Below are positions 1-7,344 of a stretch of DNA of 36,681 nucleotides, one piece after another. The position numbers and the translations under genes are program-made. The number at the start of each line of letters is the position of its first letter. The stretch's first letter is position 1. Source of the stretch: Kiritimatiellia bacterium. GTDB lineage: Bacteria; Verrucomicrobiota; Kiritimatiellia; RFP12; UBA1067. Below the pieces are notes generated by a model. It made no database searches, was not told the origin of the DNA, and saw only the letters and a program-made list of their open reading frames with translations. Location of the stretch: positions 1 through 36,681 of the forward strand of contig JAFVZE010000299.1 in NCBI GenBank assembly GCA_017508315.1, written 5' to 3'.

Positions 1-71
1 CGCTTTTTCTGAGGATTGCCCTGTCGTCAAAACACATGCCTTGATGCGGTAGGAGGTTGTCAGGCATTGTA

Positions 72-109
72 AACCATGCGGTATATTCTGAACCATACGG
101 TATATTCTG
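72..109. repeat. Tandem 19-bp direct repeat
   Basis: Two adjacent 19-nt units, 72-90 and 91-109, differ at one position (g/a at the seventh base). Each contains CGGTATATTCTG. No function is evident; a protein-binding iteron or a slippage product are both possible. Confidence 0.8.
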
Positions 110-125
110 AAAGTAAACGCACGTC

Positions 126-141
126 CCCTCCCCGGGGAGGG
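126..141. repeat. 16-bp perfect GC palindrome
   Basis: CCCTCCCC is followed directly by its reverse complement GGGGAGGG. A second perfect inverted repeat follows at once: GAGAGG (145-150), a 7-nt gap, then CCTCTC (158-163). No T-run follows either, so they do not look like intrinsic terminators. Confidence 0.7.
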
Positions 142-191
142 TAGGAGAGGAAATCACCCTCTCATCAGTCTAAGCCAATAATTACGAGGAC

Positions 192-216
192 TAAACGAAC
201 GAATTACGTTCGTTTA
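192..216. repeat. Perfect inverted repeat, possible terminator or operator
   Basis: Ten-base arms TAAACGAACG (192-201) and CGTTCGTTTA (207-216) flank a 5-nt spacer, and CTTTT follows. It could terminate transcription of a gene left of the window, but the stem is AT-rich and the T-run short. An operator is equally possible. Confidence 0.45.
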
Positions 217-260
217 CTTTTGGAAGTCACAGCGGCTTTTCTGTCAAAAAATGCACAACA

Positions 261-290
261 TTGAAAATGGCGGCCAGGTTATGGTACAAT
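261..290 (+). promoter_or_regulatory. Sigma70-type promoter of the PAS gene
   Basis: A -35 TTGAAA (261-266) and a -10 TACAAT (285-290) are separated by 18 nt; TGG directly before the -10 makes it an extended -10. The ATG begins 10 nt after the -10, so transcription would start about 4 nt upstream of the start codon. The block 277-293 matches the tyrS promoter at 15 of 17 positions. Confidence 0.65.
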
Positions 291-300
291 ACGGGGAATC

Positions 301-1002
301 ATGCCGATGTTTGTACATAAAGACCGCAAATCGCTTTTCCGCCAGTTTTTGGCCGGAATGTACGATGCGGTGGTCATAACCGATCCCAACGGCCATATCA
401 TCGAAATCAATCCCCGCGCCGTCGAGCATTTCGGATATGAATCCGACGAGGTGGTGGACAAGCCGATTTCGTTTTACATTCCGGGACTGACCGCGGCGGT
501 CGTCCAGCGGGTGCGCAACGGGCTGAAAGACGACCGGCACATGGTGATCGATGCCGGGGGAAAACGCAAAGACGGCGGCAGAATCGCCTGCGAAGTCATG
601 GTTTCGGTCGTCGATCTCGCAAATCCGGGCGATCTGGTTTTCACCATCCGCAACGTCGAGAAGCGGCGCAACGCGATGAACGTCTATCGCGCCAAGGCCA
701 ATGCGTTCCATGCCGCGCCCTGCGGTCTCTGCATCTGCGATGCCGAGGGCCGGGTGCGCGAAAACAACGCCGCCTTCCGTGGACTTTTTTCGCTTGCCGA
801 CGACGATGCCGCCCGCCGTCAGACGTTCGCCGGGCTTCTGGGGGACGGTGCGATGGCGCGGGAGTTTGTTTCCGCGCTTGCAGGTGAAACGGTTTCGGCC
901 AGAACTTCGACGGCGAACGGAGACGTTTTGCAGGTCAGGCTTTCGCCCAACAACCACGGTCGGCACAACTATGGCGTGGTGTGCAGTTTTCTGAAGGTCT
1001 GA
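301..1002 (+). CDS. Double PAS-domain sensory protein
   Basis: A 233-residue soluble protein made of two PAS-like domains and nothing else recognisable. Domain 1 (about residues 10-125) has the typical 'ITDPNGHIIEINPRA' strand and helix and a 'GYESDEVV' segment, and ends near an 'R-N-V-E-K-R-R' PAC-like junction. Domain 2 (about 135-233) is more divergent but keeps 'ICDAEGRVRENNAAF'. PAS domains bind ligands or cofactors or mediate dimer contacts in signalling. There is no histidine kinase, GGDEF, helix-turn-helix or membrane segment, so any output must come from a partner, which is not encoded nearby. A second ATG at 307 could also serve as start. Only 4 bp separate it from the next gene, so the two are probably co-transcribed. 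Confidence 0.75.
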   Translation: MPMFVHKDRKSLFRQFLAGMYDAVVITDPNGHIIEINPRAVEHFGYESDEVVDKPISFYIPGLTAAVVQRVRNGLKDDRHMVIDAGGKRKDGGRIACEVMVSVVDLANPGDLVFTIRNVEKRRNAMNVYRAKANAFHAAPCGLCICDAEGRVRENNAAFRGLFSLADDDAARRQTFAGLLGDGAMAREFVSALAGETVSARTSTANGDVLQVRLSPNNHGRHNYGVVCSFLKV

Positions 1003-1006
1003 AGTC

Positions 1007-1921
1007 ATGCGCAGTGCGCCCAAACATTCCGCCGGCATCGTCTCTTTGGCGGTCAACCGTCCCGATCCCAAGGTGCTGCAGGATTTCCTCGCGCTGAAAT
1101 TTTCGCTTTCGCGGCGGACGGCCAAGGCGGTTGTCGACGGACGCAGCGTGTGGGTCAACCGCAAGTGCGTGTGGATCGCCCGTTTCGCCCTGAAGACCGG
1201 CGATGTGGTGGAAATCTCCGATGCCGTCGTCAAAGGCGCCGTCAAACAGGGGAGGATCGCCTCTGCCGCCGGCAGAGAGGTTCAGGAGAGTCGCAAGCGG
1301 CATGTGCGGGTGCTGTGGCAGGATGATTTCTATCTGGTCTGCGACAAGCCTGCCGGGCTCGTATCCTGCGACGATCCGAAATCGGTGGAGTCGATTCTCC
1401 GCGAGCAGGAGCGGATTCCGACGCTGGAGGCGGTCCACCGGCTCGACCGCGACACGACCGGCTGTCTGATGTTCGCGAAAAACCACGCCTCGCTGACGGC
1501 GGCCGTTGAGGTGTTCAAAACGCATAAAGTGTCCAAGACCTACCATGCGGTGGTCGCGGGAAAGTTTCCCTACGCGCACCAGATCATCGACGATCCGATC
1601 GACAGGCAGCCGGCGTTGTCGAAAGTGAACCGCGAAGCTTTTGCGGAGGAAGCTTCCTTTCTCAGGGTGAGGATTGAAACCGGGCGCACCAACCAGATAC
1701 GGCGTCATCTTGCGGGGATCCGCTTCCCGATCGTCGGCGACAGGGTGTTCGGACTTAAGAGCGCGCGCGACGTGAGGCTTATGCGCGTTCCGCGCCAGAT
1801 GCTGCACGCTTCGACGCTCGCGATGCCGCATCCGGCGGAGAAACGACTGGAGATCAAGGTGCATTCTCCGCTGCCCGCGGACTTCCGCGGCGCGTTGAAG
1901 CTTTTCGGCATGGGGAAATAG
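1007..1921 (+). CDS. RluA-family RNA pseudouridine synthase
   Basis: This 304-residue protein is predicted to isomerise uridine to pseudouridine in rRNA or tRNA in the cytoplasm. An N-terminal S4-like RNA-binding region (about residues 20-75, with 'LSRRTAKAVVDGRSVWVN') precedes the RluA catalytic domain. The motif H-R-L-D-R-D-T-T-G starts at residue 144 and places the catalytic aspartate at Asp147. The segment 'ETGRTNQIRRHL' is the family's second hallmark. Length fits RluA/C/D enzymes, but the exact target uridine cannot be assigned from sequence. The ATG lies 4 bp after the PAS gene. Confidence 0.9.
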   Translation: MRSAPKHSAGIVSLAVNRPDPKVLQDFLALKFSLSRRTAKAVVDGRSVWVNRKCVWIARFALKTGDVVEISDAVVKGAVKQGRIASAAGREVQESRKRHVRVLWQDDFYLVCDKPAGLVSCDDPKSVESILREQERIPTLEAVHRLDRDTTGCLMFAKNHASLTAAVEVFKTHKVSKTYHAVVAGKFPYAHQIIDDPIDRQPALSKVNREAFAEEASFLRVRIETGRTNQIRRHLAGIRFPIVGDRVFGLKSARDVRLMRVPRQMLHASTLAMPHPAEKRLEIKVHSPLPADFRGALKLFGMGK

Positions 1922-1969
1922 GCGTCTGTCGCCGGCCGGAGCGCGCCATCGTTGACTGAAGCATAAGGA

Positions 1970-3064
1970 ATGGAAAAAAACAAATCGATCGACACCGGCG
2001 GCAAGAGGCTGTTTGCGCTCGATCTCCTGCGGGGGCTCGATATTTTTGCTTTGACGGTTCTGATGCGCCTTTACTGGGCGGCGAACCGGACGTTTGAACT
2101 GCCGCAGTGGCTGAAGGTGCAGTTTTCCCATGTCTGGGCGACGCCGGGGCTCGTGGATTTCGCCCAGCCGCTCTTTCTTTTCGTCTGCGGCGCCGCTGTT
2201 CCGTTCGCCGTACCGAAGCGCCTGAGCGCGGACGGAAGAGCGACTGCGCGGTACTGGAAGCATGTCGCGTATCGGGTGGCGATGCTGTGGGTTTCCGGAA
2301 TGATCATTCAAGGTCAGCTTCTGTCGTTCGACATTTCGAAAATGCATCCGTACAACAATACGCTGCAAACCATCGCCGTAGGATATCTTGCCGCCGCGCT
2401 CACGATGCTGGTGCGCTCCGCGGCGGTGCGCATCGCCGTTCCCGTCGCGCTGGCGGCGGTGTACGGAGGATCGCTTTGGATCTGCGGCGACTGGACGGCG
2501 GAGGGGAATCTGGCCAGACTCGTGGACGAGCGGGTGTTCGCGGCGATCGGCTGCAGGGCTAAATCGTTCACCTACGTCGCAACTTCGCTCGTGTGGGCGG
2601 CGATCGGGATCGCGGGAATGCACGCCGCGCTCATTCTTAAATCGGAGCGCGGGCAATGGGCGAAGGTCAAGATTCTTTCGGCGACGGGAGTCGCGCTGTG
2701 CGTCGCGGGCGCGGCGGTTCTGCCGTGGGTGCCGCCGATCCGCCACATCTATTCGCTCAGTTTCTCGCTGATTTCAACCGGACTTTCGTTTTTGCTTCTG
2801 GCGTTTTTGTATGTCGTGACCGATATCAAGGGGTACCGTTCGCACTGGGGGTATTTTCTGCTGTTCGGAGAATTCGCGTTTCTTTCGTGGTGGCTTCACA
2901 CTTTCTTCGGTCCGGCGCTGCTGAAGACGGCGGAGCTGTGTCTGACGGGCGTCCCGCATCTCATGGGTACGGATAGATATATGCCGCTGATCAACGAGCT
3001 CGGGCTTGTTGCGGTGTTTGCGGGAGTGCTGTACGTCAGAAAGATCATCAATAAATACCGTTGA
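1970..3064 (+). CDS. NagX/HGSNAT-like membrane acyltransferase (DUF5009-type)
   Basis: A 364-residue polytopic membrane protein with about ten hydrophobic segments. The N-terminal signature 'R-L-F-A-L-D-L-L-R-G-L-D' (from residue 13), followed by His54 in 'SHVW' and 'QPLFLFVCG', matches the family of heparan-alpha-glucosaminide N-acetyltransferase, NagX and YeiB-like proteins. Such proteins move acyl groups across the inner membrane onto sugars. His54 is a candidate acyl-carrying residue by analogy only. The substrate is unknown; nearby sugar genes make an amino sugar plausible. The start is supported by the family N-terminus, but AAGGA directly abuts the ATG, so the ribosome-binding site is poor. 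Confidence 0.75.
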   Translation: MEKNKSIDTGGKRLFALDLLRGLDIFALTVLMRLYWAANRTFELPQWLKVQFSHVWATPGLVDFAQPLFLFVCGAAVPFAVPKRLSADGRATARYWKHVAYRVAMLWVSGMIIQGQLLSFDISKMHPYNNTLQTIAVGYLAAALTMLVRSAAVRIAVPVALAAVYGGSLWICGDWTAEGNLARLVDERVFAAIGCRAKSFTYVATSLVWAAIGIAGMHAALILKSERGQWAKVKILSATGVALCVAGAAVLPWVPPIRHIYSLSFSLISTGLSFLLLAFLYVVTDIKGYRSHWGYFLLFGEFAFLSWWLHTFFGPALLKTAELCLTGVPHLMGTDRYMPLINELGLVAVFAGVLYVRKIINKYR

Positions 3065-3090
3065 ATTCAACGGCGGGATTTTGATAAAAT
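3061..3090 (+). promoter_or_regulatory. Promoter of the exported sugar cluster
   Basis: A -35 TTGAAT (3061-3066), an 18-nt spacer and a -10 TAAAAT (3085-3090) preceded by TGA. The ATG starts 7 nt after the -10, so the mRNA would have almost no leader. The block 3065-3100 aligns without gaps to 16146-16181 (tyrS promoter) at 29 of 36 positions. Confidence 0.65.
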
Positions 3091-3092
3091 CC
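3076..3092. repeat. Inverted repeat over the -10 box
   Basis: GGATTTT (3076-3082) and AAAATCC (3086-3092) are perfect 7-nt arms around a 3-nt centre and enclose the -10. A repressor binding here would block the promoter, so it is an operator candidate. It may be chance in a promoter sequence. Confidence 0.35.
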
Positions 3093-3097
3093 GGAGT

Positions 3098-4015
3098 ATG
3101 AAAATACGTACACTGTTCAGAGGGATGCTGGCCGCCGCGTTTTTCGCGGCCGCAGGTTGCAGTTATGTTCAAAAAACGTCAGGTCTTGATCCGGAGCGCG
3201 TGGGCGTGTGCAGCTGGAGCTGGCGTCTTCCGATGAAAGATGTCGCCGCGGCGATGGACAACGCCGGCGTCAAGGGCGTGCACCTCGCGCTCGGGCCGTT
3301 CATCGCCCCCGACGAGCGCCACGGCGCGGCGGAGTCCGCCGATGCGTGGAATTTCGTCAAGGCGAAGGTCGCGTCCGGGGAATGGAAGGTGATGGGTACC
3401 ATGGTCGCCACGGTCGGAGAGGATTATTCGACACTGGAGTCCATTCGCAGGACCGGAGGCATCGTTCCCGATCGGCACTGGGAGGCCAACAAGAAGATCG
3501 TCTCCAGAGGCGCTCAGCTCACCAAGGAGCTCGGTTGCGGGTATATGTCGCTGCATGCCGGTTTTCTCGACGAGCACGACAAGGTCGCCTATGCGAAGTT
3601 TGTCGAGCGCGTCGAGTGGATGCGTGACGAGGCCGCCAAGTACGGCGTGAAAGTCATTTTCGAATCTGGGCAGGAGACCGCCGATGATCTGGCCAAATTC
3701 ATGAAAGCGGTTCCGGGCGTGGGCATCAACTTCGACCCCGCCAACATGATTCTCTACGGTAAGGGCGAGCCGATCGCCGCCGTGAAGAAGCTTTTTCCGT
3801 GGATCGTCCAGGTGCACGTGAAGGATGCGATTGAAACCAAGGTGCCCGGAACCTGGGGCACGGAAGTGCCGTGGGGCGACGGAGAGGTGAACGCGTCAAG
3901 GTTTGTCTCGACGCTCGAAAAGCTCGGATACAGAGGATTTTACGTGGTCGAGCGTGAGGCCGGCGACAATCGCGCCGGAGATATCGCTCTTGCAGTGGAA
4001 AGGCTGAAAAAATGA
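3098..4015 (+). CDS. Lipoprotein sugar isomerase/epimerase-like TIM-barrel protein
   Basis: A 305-residue member of the xylose isomerase-like TIM-barrel (AP endonuclease 2) superfamily, which covers sugar-phosphate isomerases, epimerases and some keto-sugar lyases. The N-terminus is a lipoprotein signal: basic start, hydrophobic run and lipobox A-A-G-C with Cys21, so the enzyme is anchored outside the cytoplasm. The mature part keeps barrel hallmarks: 'GVCSWSW' at strand 1, 'SLHAG', 'FESGQE', 'NFDPANM', 'VQVHVKDA' and a late 'VVEREAG', which supply the usual Glu/Asp/His metal ligands. Export is unlike classical sugar-phosphate enzymes and suggests an unphosphorylated sugar. Its stop overlaps the next start by 4 bp (ATGA). 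Exact reaction unknown. Confidence 0.8.
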   Translation: MKIRTLFRGMLAAAFFAAAGCSYVQKTSGLDPERVGVCSWSWRLPMKDVAAAMDNAGVKGVHLALGPFIAPDERHGAAESADAWNFVKAKVASGEWKVMGTMVATVGEDYSTLESIRRTGGIVPDRHWEANKKIVSRGAQLTKELGCGYMSLHAGFLDEHDKVAYAKFVERVEWMRDEAAKYGVKVIFESGQETADDLAKFMKAVPGVGINFDPANMILYGKGEPIAAVKKLFPWIVQVHVKDAIETKVPGTWGTEVPWGDGEVNASRFVSTLEKLGYRGFYVVEREAGDNRAGDIALAVERLKK

Positions 4016-5331
4016 AAATGACGAGAAGAGAACTTCTGAAGGCCGGCGCGGCGTTCGGAGCGTTCAACATCATTCCGTCAAAGGTGCTCTGGGGCGCGGG
4101 TGCGCCCTCGAACCAGTTGACGCGCGCGCTTATCGGGTACGGCTGTATCGCCCGTGCCGCAAACCACCTCACCGAGAAAGGTTCGCGCCTTGTCGGACTG
4201 TGCGACGTATATGACGTCCGCGCCCGGCAGGGTCTCGTCGAGGCCGAGTCTCACGGCTGGGGAAAGATCAGGAACTACCGCAATTTCATCGAGCTTATCA
4301 ACGATCCGGGCGTCGATATCGTGCACATCTGCACGCCGCCGCACTGGCACGGCGTGCAGAGCGTCATGGCGGCCAAAGCCGGCAAGGACATCTGGTGCGA
4401 AAAGCCGATGACCCGCACCGTGGGCGAAGGTAAGCGCGTCGTTGAGGTAGTGAACAAATACCAGCGCGTCTTCCGTCTCAACACCTGGTTCCGCTATCAG
4501 TCGAGGTTTTACGGTTTCGGATGCGAAGTGAAGCCTGTAAAGCAGCTCATCGACGCCGGTTTCCTCGGCAAGGGGCCGATTAAATGCGTCTGCGGCATCG
4601 GGCAGGGTTTCAGCTGGAAGTTCGCCTGGTCGGGACTCGTCAACCCTCAGCCGCAGCCGGTGCCGAAGGGCTTTGACTGGGATATGTGGCTCGGACCCGC
4701 GCCCTGGAAGCCTTACAGCGATCATCGCGCCGGCACTTCATTCCGCGGCTATTGGGATTACGATTCCGGCGGTCTCGGCGACATGGCGCAGCATTATCTC
4801 GATCCGATCCAGTATCTTCTGGGCAAGGACGACACGAGTCCGGTGAAAATCGACTACGTCGGAGCCAAGCAGCACCCGGAGGCGGTAGGCCGCTTCGATC
4901 GCATAACGCTCGCTTATGCGGATGGAACGGAAGTGATCCTTGACGGCGATGAATCGCTCACTGGAGAGCCGCTGTTCCGCGGAGCCAACGGTGTTTGCAT
5001 CTACAAGTGCGCCAAGGGGACCAAAGTTCCGCGCATGACCGACGCATCCGGCAAGGAGATGGATGTGGCGTCCATTCTCAAGGATCTGCCCGAGCCGGCG
5101 GCGCAGAACGGCGACTTCTTCGAATGCGTGAGAAAGCGCACCAAGCACGCCCTCAACGAAACGAGCGGGTTCCGTTCCTCGACGATGTTCAATCTCGGCA
5201 TCGTCGCCGAACGTCTCGGCCGCGGTTTCGAGTTCGATCCCGTAAATCTTCGCGCCGTGAACGATCCCGCCGCCGATCGTTTCCTCTACCAGTCCATGCG
5301 CGAACCCTGGCGGAAGGAGATGTATTCATGA
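4012..5331 (+). CDS. Tat-exported Gfo/Idh/MocA family oxidoreductase
   Basis: A 439-residue NAD(P)-dependent sugar oxidoreductase. It starts with a twin-arginine signal (Arg5-Arg6 in 'TRRELLKAG'), so it should fold with cofactor in the cytoplasm and then be exported. The Rossmann region begins near residue 41 with 'IGYGCIA', slightly degenerate from GxGxxG. The family motif E-K-P is at residues 130-132, with Lys131 the likely catalytic lysine; 'GGLGDMAQHYLDP' supplies the Asp and His of the second conserved motif. Length suits the exported glucose-fructose oxidoreductase-like branch common in PVC and Bacteroidota. Overlap with the isomerase upstream and a secreted protein downstream indicates one operon acting outside the cytoplasm. 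Substrate unknown; a 3-keto-sugar intermediate is a reasonable guess. Confidence 0.87.
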   Translation: MKMTRRELLKAGAAFGAFNIIPSKVLWGAGAPSNQLTRALIGYGCIARAANHLTEKGSRLVGLCDVYDVRARQGLVEAESHGWGKIRNYRNFIELINDPGVDIVHICTPPHWHGVQSVMAAKAGKDIWCEKPMTRTVGEGKRVVEVVNKYQRVFRLNTWFRYQSRFYGFGCEVKPVKQLIDAGFLGKGPIKCVCGIGQGFSWKFAWSGLVNPQPQPVPKGFDWDMWLGPAPWKPYSDHRAGTSFRGYWDYDSGGLGDMAQHYLDPIQYLLGKDDTSPVKIDYVGAKQHPEAVGRFDRITLAYADGTEVILDGDESLTGEPLFRGANGVCIYKCAKGTKVPRMTDASGKEMDVASILKDLPEPAAQNGDFFECVRKRTKHALNETSGFRSSTMFNLGIVAERLGRGFEFDPVNLRAVNDPAADRFLYQSMREPWRKEMYS

Positions 5332-5894
5332 AAAAGCTTTTGTTTGCGGTGTTGGCCGTTGCCGGTCTGACGGCGATGGCGAAGTATGTCGATCCCAATC
5401 CCTACGGCGATTACGGTCCGGCGATGAAACCGGTCGCGGGCAGGCCGATGGCAATCGAATGGCACCTGACCGACCGCGCCGCCATCGACAAGGCGACCTC
5501 GCCCGAAGCGCTCGAAGAGATTCTCGACGATGACGACAAGATCGAAGCGTTGCTGGCGAAGATCAGGCCGAACTACGGCACCGATGCTATGGATGCCGTG
5601 CGGATCGCGGCGATTTCGCAGTATGTGATGGAAGGCGCGCGCGTCTCCTGGTGGGAGTTCTGGCGCGACGACCTTTCGGACGAGCGCGAAGACTGGGCTA
5701 AGGCGCTGTTGAAAGCGGCGGCGTCCGCCAAGGACGATTATGTCGCCGAATACTGCCTTGATCAGCTCCGCTGGTGCGGTCTGCGCTGTCAGATTCCCTG
5801 CCTGCGGCGTCTCGCCGACAGATCGAAGTCGAAGGTCGTCAAGGATATGGCCGCGATCGTAATCGATCAGTTGTCCCACGAAAACGCAGACTGA
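5328..5894 (+). CDS. Small secreted helical protein of unknown function
   Basis: A 188-residue protein with a Sec-type signal peptide (MKKLLFAVLAVAGLTAMA). The mature part looks mostly helical, with acidic 'EEILDDDDK' and repeated helix pairs that may be HEAT-like. A cysteine-rich patch near residues 145-165 (C-x7-C-x3-C-x3-C in 'CLDQLRWCGLRCQIPC') could form disulfides. AAGGAGA lies 7 nt before the ATG, which overlaps the oxidoreductase stop by 4 bp, so translation is coupled and it probably assists the exported sugar enzymes. I do not recognise a family. Confidence 0.7.
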   Translation: MKKLLFAVLAVAGLTAMAKYVDPNPYGDYGPAMKPVAGRPMAIEWHLTDRAAIDKATSPEALEEILDDDDKIEALLAKIRPNYGTDAMDAVRIAAISQYVMEGARVSWWEFWRDDLSDEREDWAKALLKAAASAKDDYVAEYCLDQLRWCGLRCQIPCLRRLADRSKSKVVKDMAAIVIDQLSHENAD

Positions 5895-5921
5895 AGTTTT
5901 CGTACAGAGACAACGGTCCGA

Positions 5922-7247
5922 ATGCCGCAAATGGGATATCGTCTGTCGATTTTCGCCTTTGCGGCTTTTCTTTCGGGCGGCGCATACGCTGCGCCGCCCG
6001 CGGTTTTCCGTTCGGCGGTAAAAGACGCGGCGGTAGCCGTAGAGGGCGGAGGTTCGTCAGGGTGCGGTTTCGTGTGCGACATGGACGGGAGGCGTTATGC
6101 CGTCGCGCTCAGGCGGTCGCTCGAAGGTGCGGAGCAGGTGACGATCCGTTTCGCGGACGGAAAAACGTTTAGGCCCGCTGCGGTAGAAGTCGCGGACAGT
6201 CATGATGTCGTCCGCTTCGAGGTTCCGTCCAACCGGCCGGCTTTGAAACTCTGCTCGGCCTCTCCGGCGATTCGGCAAAGGCTGCTCTTTTTCGGCAATG
6301 AGCGTTTTCGTTCTGCGGAGATGAGAGGAACGGTTGTCGGCGTTGCCGCCGGCAGGATTGAGGTTTCCCTTCGCTTCGCCGCCGGAGATGCGGGGAACGC
6401 GGTGTTGGATGAGAAAGGGGATGTTCTCGGCGTTGCGGCTTTCGCCGAAAAAAAGGTCGATCCGGAAAACTGGATAAGGCGCAACGGCCGCCGGGAGGAG
6501 GTTCGCAATTTCGCCTTGACTCTTGACGGTGCGGTGTGGCGCAAGACCGATTTAAGGTCGCTCAGGCGGAAGACGGCGCAGAAGGAAAAGAGGGCGCGGC
6601 GTGCGGCAGGGGTTCTTGCGCAGACCAGAGCGATCTTCAAAAATCCTCTGATGAGAGTAAATCGCCGTTTAACCGGCGGTGATGCGGAATATTTCGTGAA
6701 CGGCAATATAATTCTCGCTCTTTCCGACACCAAAGGCGTGAAAAATCCGGTTGTCAGGGTGGCTGTGCTTTTAGGGTGCGGATCGAAGCGGATCGTGTTC
6801 GATGCGGTGGCGATCGAGCCCGGCGGAAAGTTTGCCTATGCCGACGTGCCGATTTGGTCGTACGGCGGCGATATCGCGACGAACGGCAGGACGTATCCGC
6901 TTGGAGACGGGATGGCGGCCTGCTGCATGGAGGGACTTTCGTATTTTCAACCGGTGTCCGATTTCGGAATACTGCCGGGAAAAGGAAGAAACATCGCGTA
7001 TTTCGACAAATCGTCATTTCTTTCCGGAGGTTTCAGCATTCCGCGGGGGTCTGTCCCCGCAGGGATGAGTCCGGAAATCGTCGCCTTTCGTTTTGAATGC
7101 TGGCAGAACGGAGACTTGGCCGGGTTTTACGATTCTATGCGACCAGATACGCTGGAGAGCAGGAATATCCCGGCCGACTGGTTCGTGATCGGACGGCATC
7201 CCGGAAAATTCCAGTATTTGCCGCAATGCCGGTATGTGGAAAAATAG
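5922..7247 (+). CDS. Secreted trypsin-fold pseudoprotease-like protein
   Basis: A 441-residue exported protein with a signal peptide ending near residue 23. Residues 35-175 follow the order of an HtrA/trypsin-2 domain: a 'GCGFV' strand, 'RFADGKTFRPAAVEVADSHD', then 'GDAGNAVLDEKGDVLGVAA'. Laid over the usual motifs, the catalytic His position holds Arg65, Asp95 is kept, and the nucleophile of G-N-S-G-G is Ala157 in G-D-A-G-N, so the domain should be inactive. A basic stretch (about 210-230) and an unrecognised C-terminal domain (about 240-441) follow. A second ATG at 5931 may be the true start. The fold call rests on motif order, not a structure search. No downstream partner is obvious. Confidence 0.6.
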   Translation: MPQMGYRLSIFAFAAFLSGGAYAAPPAVFRSAVKDAAVAVEGGGSSGCGFVCDMDGRRYAVALRRSLEGAEQVTIRFADGKTFRPAAVEVADSHDVVRFEVPSNRPALKLCSASPAIRQRLLFFGNERFRSAEMRGTVVGVAAGRIEVSLRFAAGDAGNAVLDEKGDVLGVAAFAEKKVDPENWIRRNGRREEVRNFALTLDGAVWRKTDLRSLRRKTAQKEKRARRAAGVLAQTRAIFKNPLMRVNRRLTGGDAEYFVNGNIILALSDTKGVKNPVVRVAVLLGCGSKRIVFDAVAIEPGGKFAYADVPIWSYGGDIATNGRTYPLGDGMAACCMEGLSYFQPVSDFGILPGKGRNIAYFDKSSFLSGGFSIPRGSVPAGMSPEIVAFRFECWQNGDLAGFYDSMRPDTLESRNIPADWFVIGRHPGKFQYLPQCRYVEK

Positions 7248-7290
7248 AAGCGATTCCGGCGAGGGGAAAGGTCGGTATCGGTTCGATTTA

Positions 7291-7299
7291 TGGTATAAT
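7291..7299 (+). promoter_or_regulatory. Extended -10 promoter of valS
   Basis: TGG-TATAAT (7291-7299) in the 97-bp gap before valS. No convincing -35 is seen 17-18 nt upstream, as is usual for extended -10 promoters. The -10 sits in an 11-nt palindrome GGTATAATACC (7292-7302). Transcription would give a leader of about 39 nt, the longest predicted in the window; I see no T-box. Confidence 0.6.
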
Positions 7300-7344
7300 A
7301 CCGGGATAATAAAATTTGCAGACAGTTTGCTGAAGAAAAAAGAC

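Larger units (their letters stand above)
1..300. other. Gene-free leader with repeats and a promoter
   Basis: No convincing coding region lies in the first 300 bases. The stretch holds a tandem 19-bp direct repeat, three short inverted repeats and, at its end, the promoter of the PAS gene. It reads as less GC-rich than the genes that follow, apart from one GC-only palindrome. The tail of an upstream gene could lie in the first bases, but I cannot identify one. Confidence 0.6.

Noticed and set aside
935..2746. 603-codon minus-strand open frame
   Set aside because: Antisense to the pseudouridine synthase and acyltransferase genes; composition typical of reverse-strand shadow, no motif.
6702..6712. 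TATAAT inside the pseudoprotease gene
   Set aside because: No TGn before it, no -35, and no start codon at the short distance seen for the other promoters.
7248..7344. T-box or riboswitch leader before valS
   Set aside because: The gap is 97 bp and the predicted leader about 39 nt, too short, with no T-box core sequence seen.
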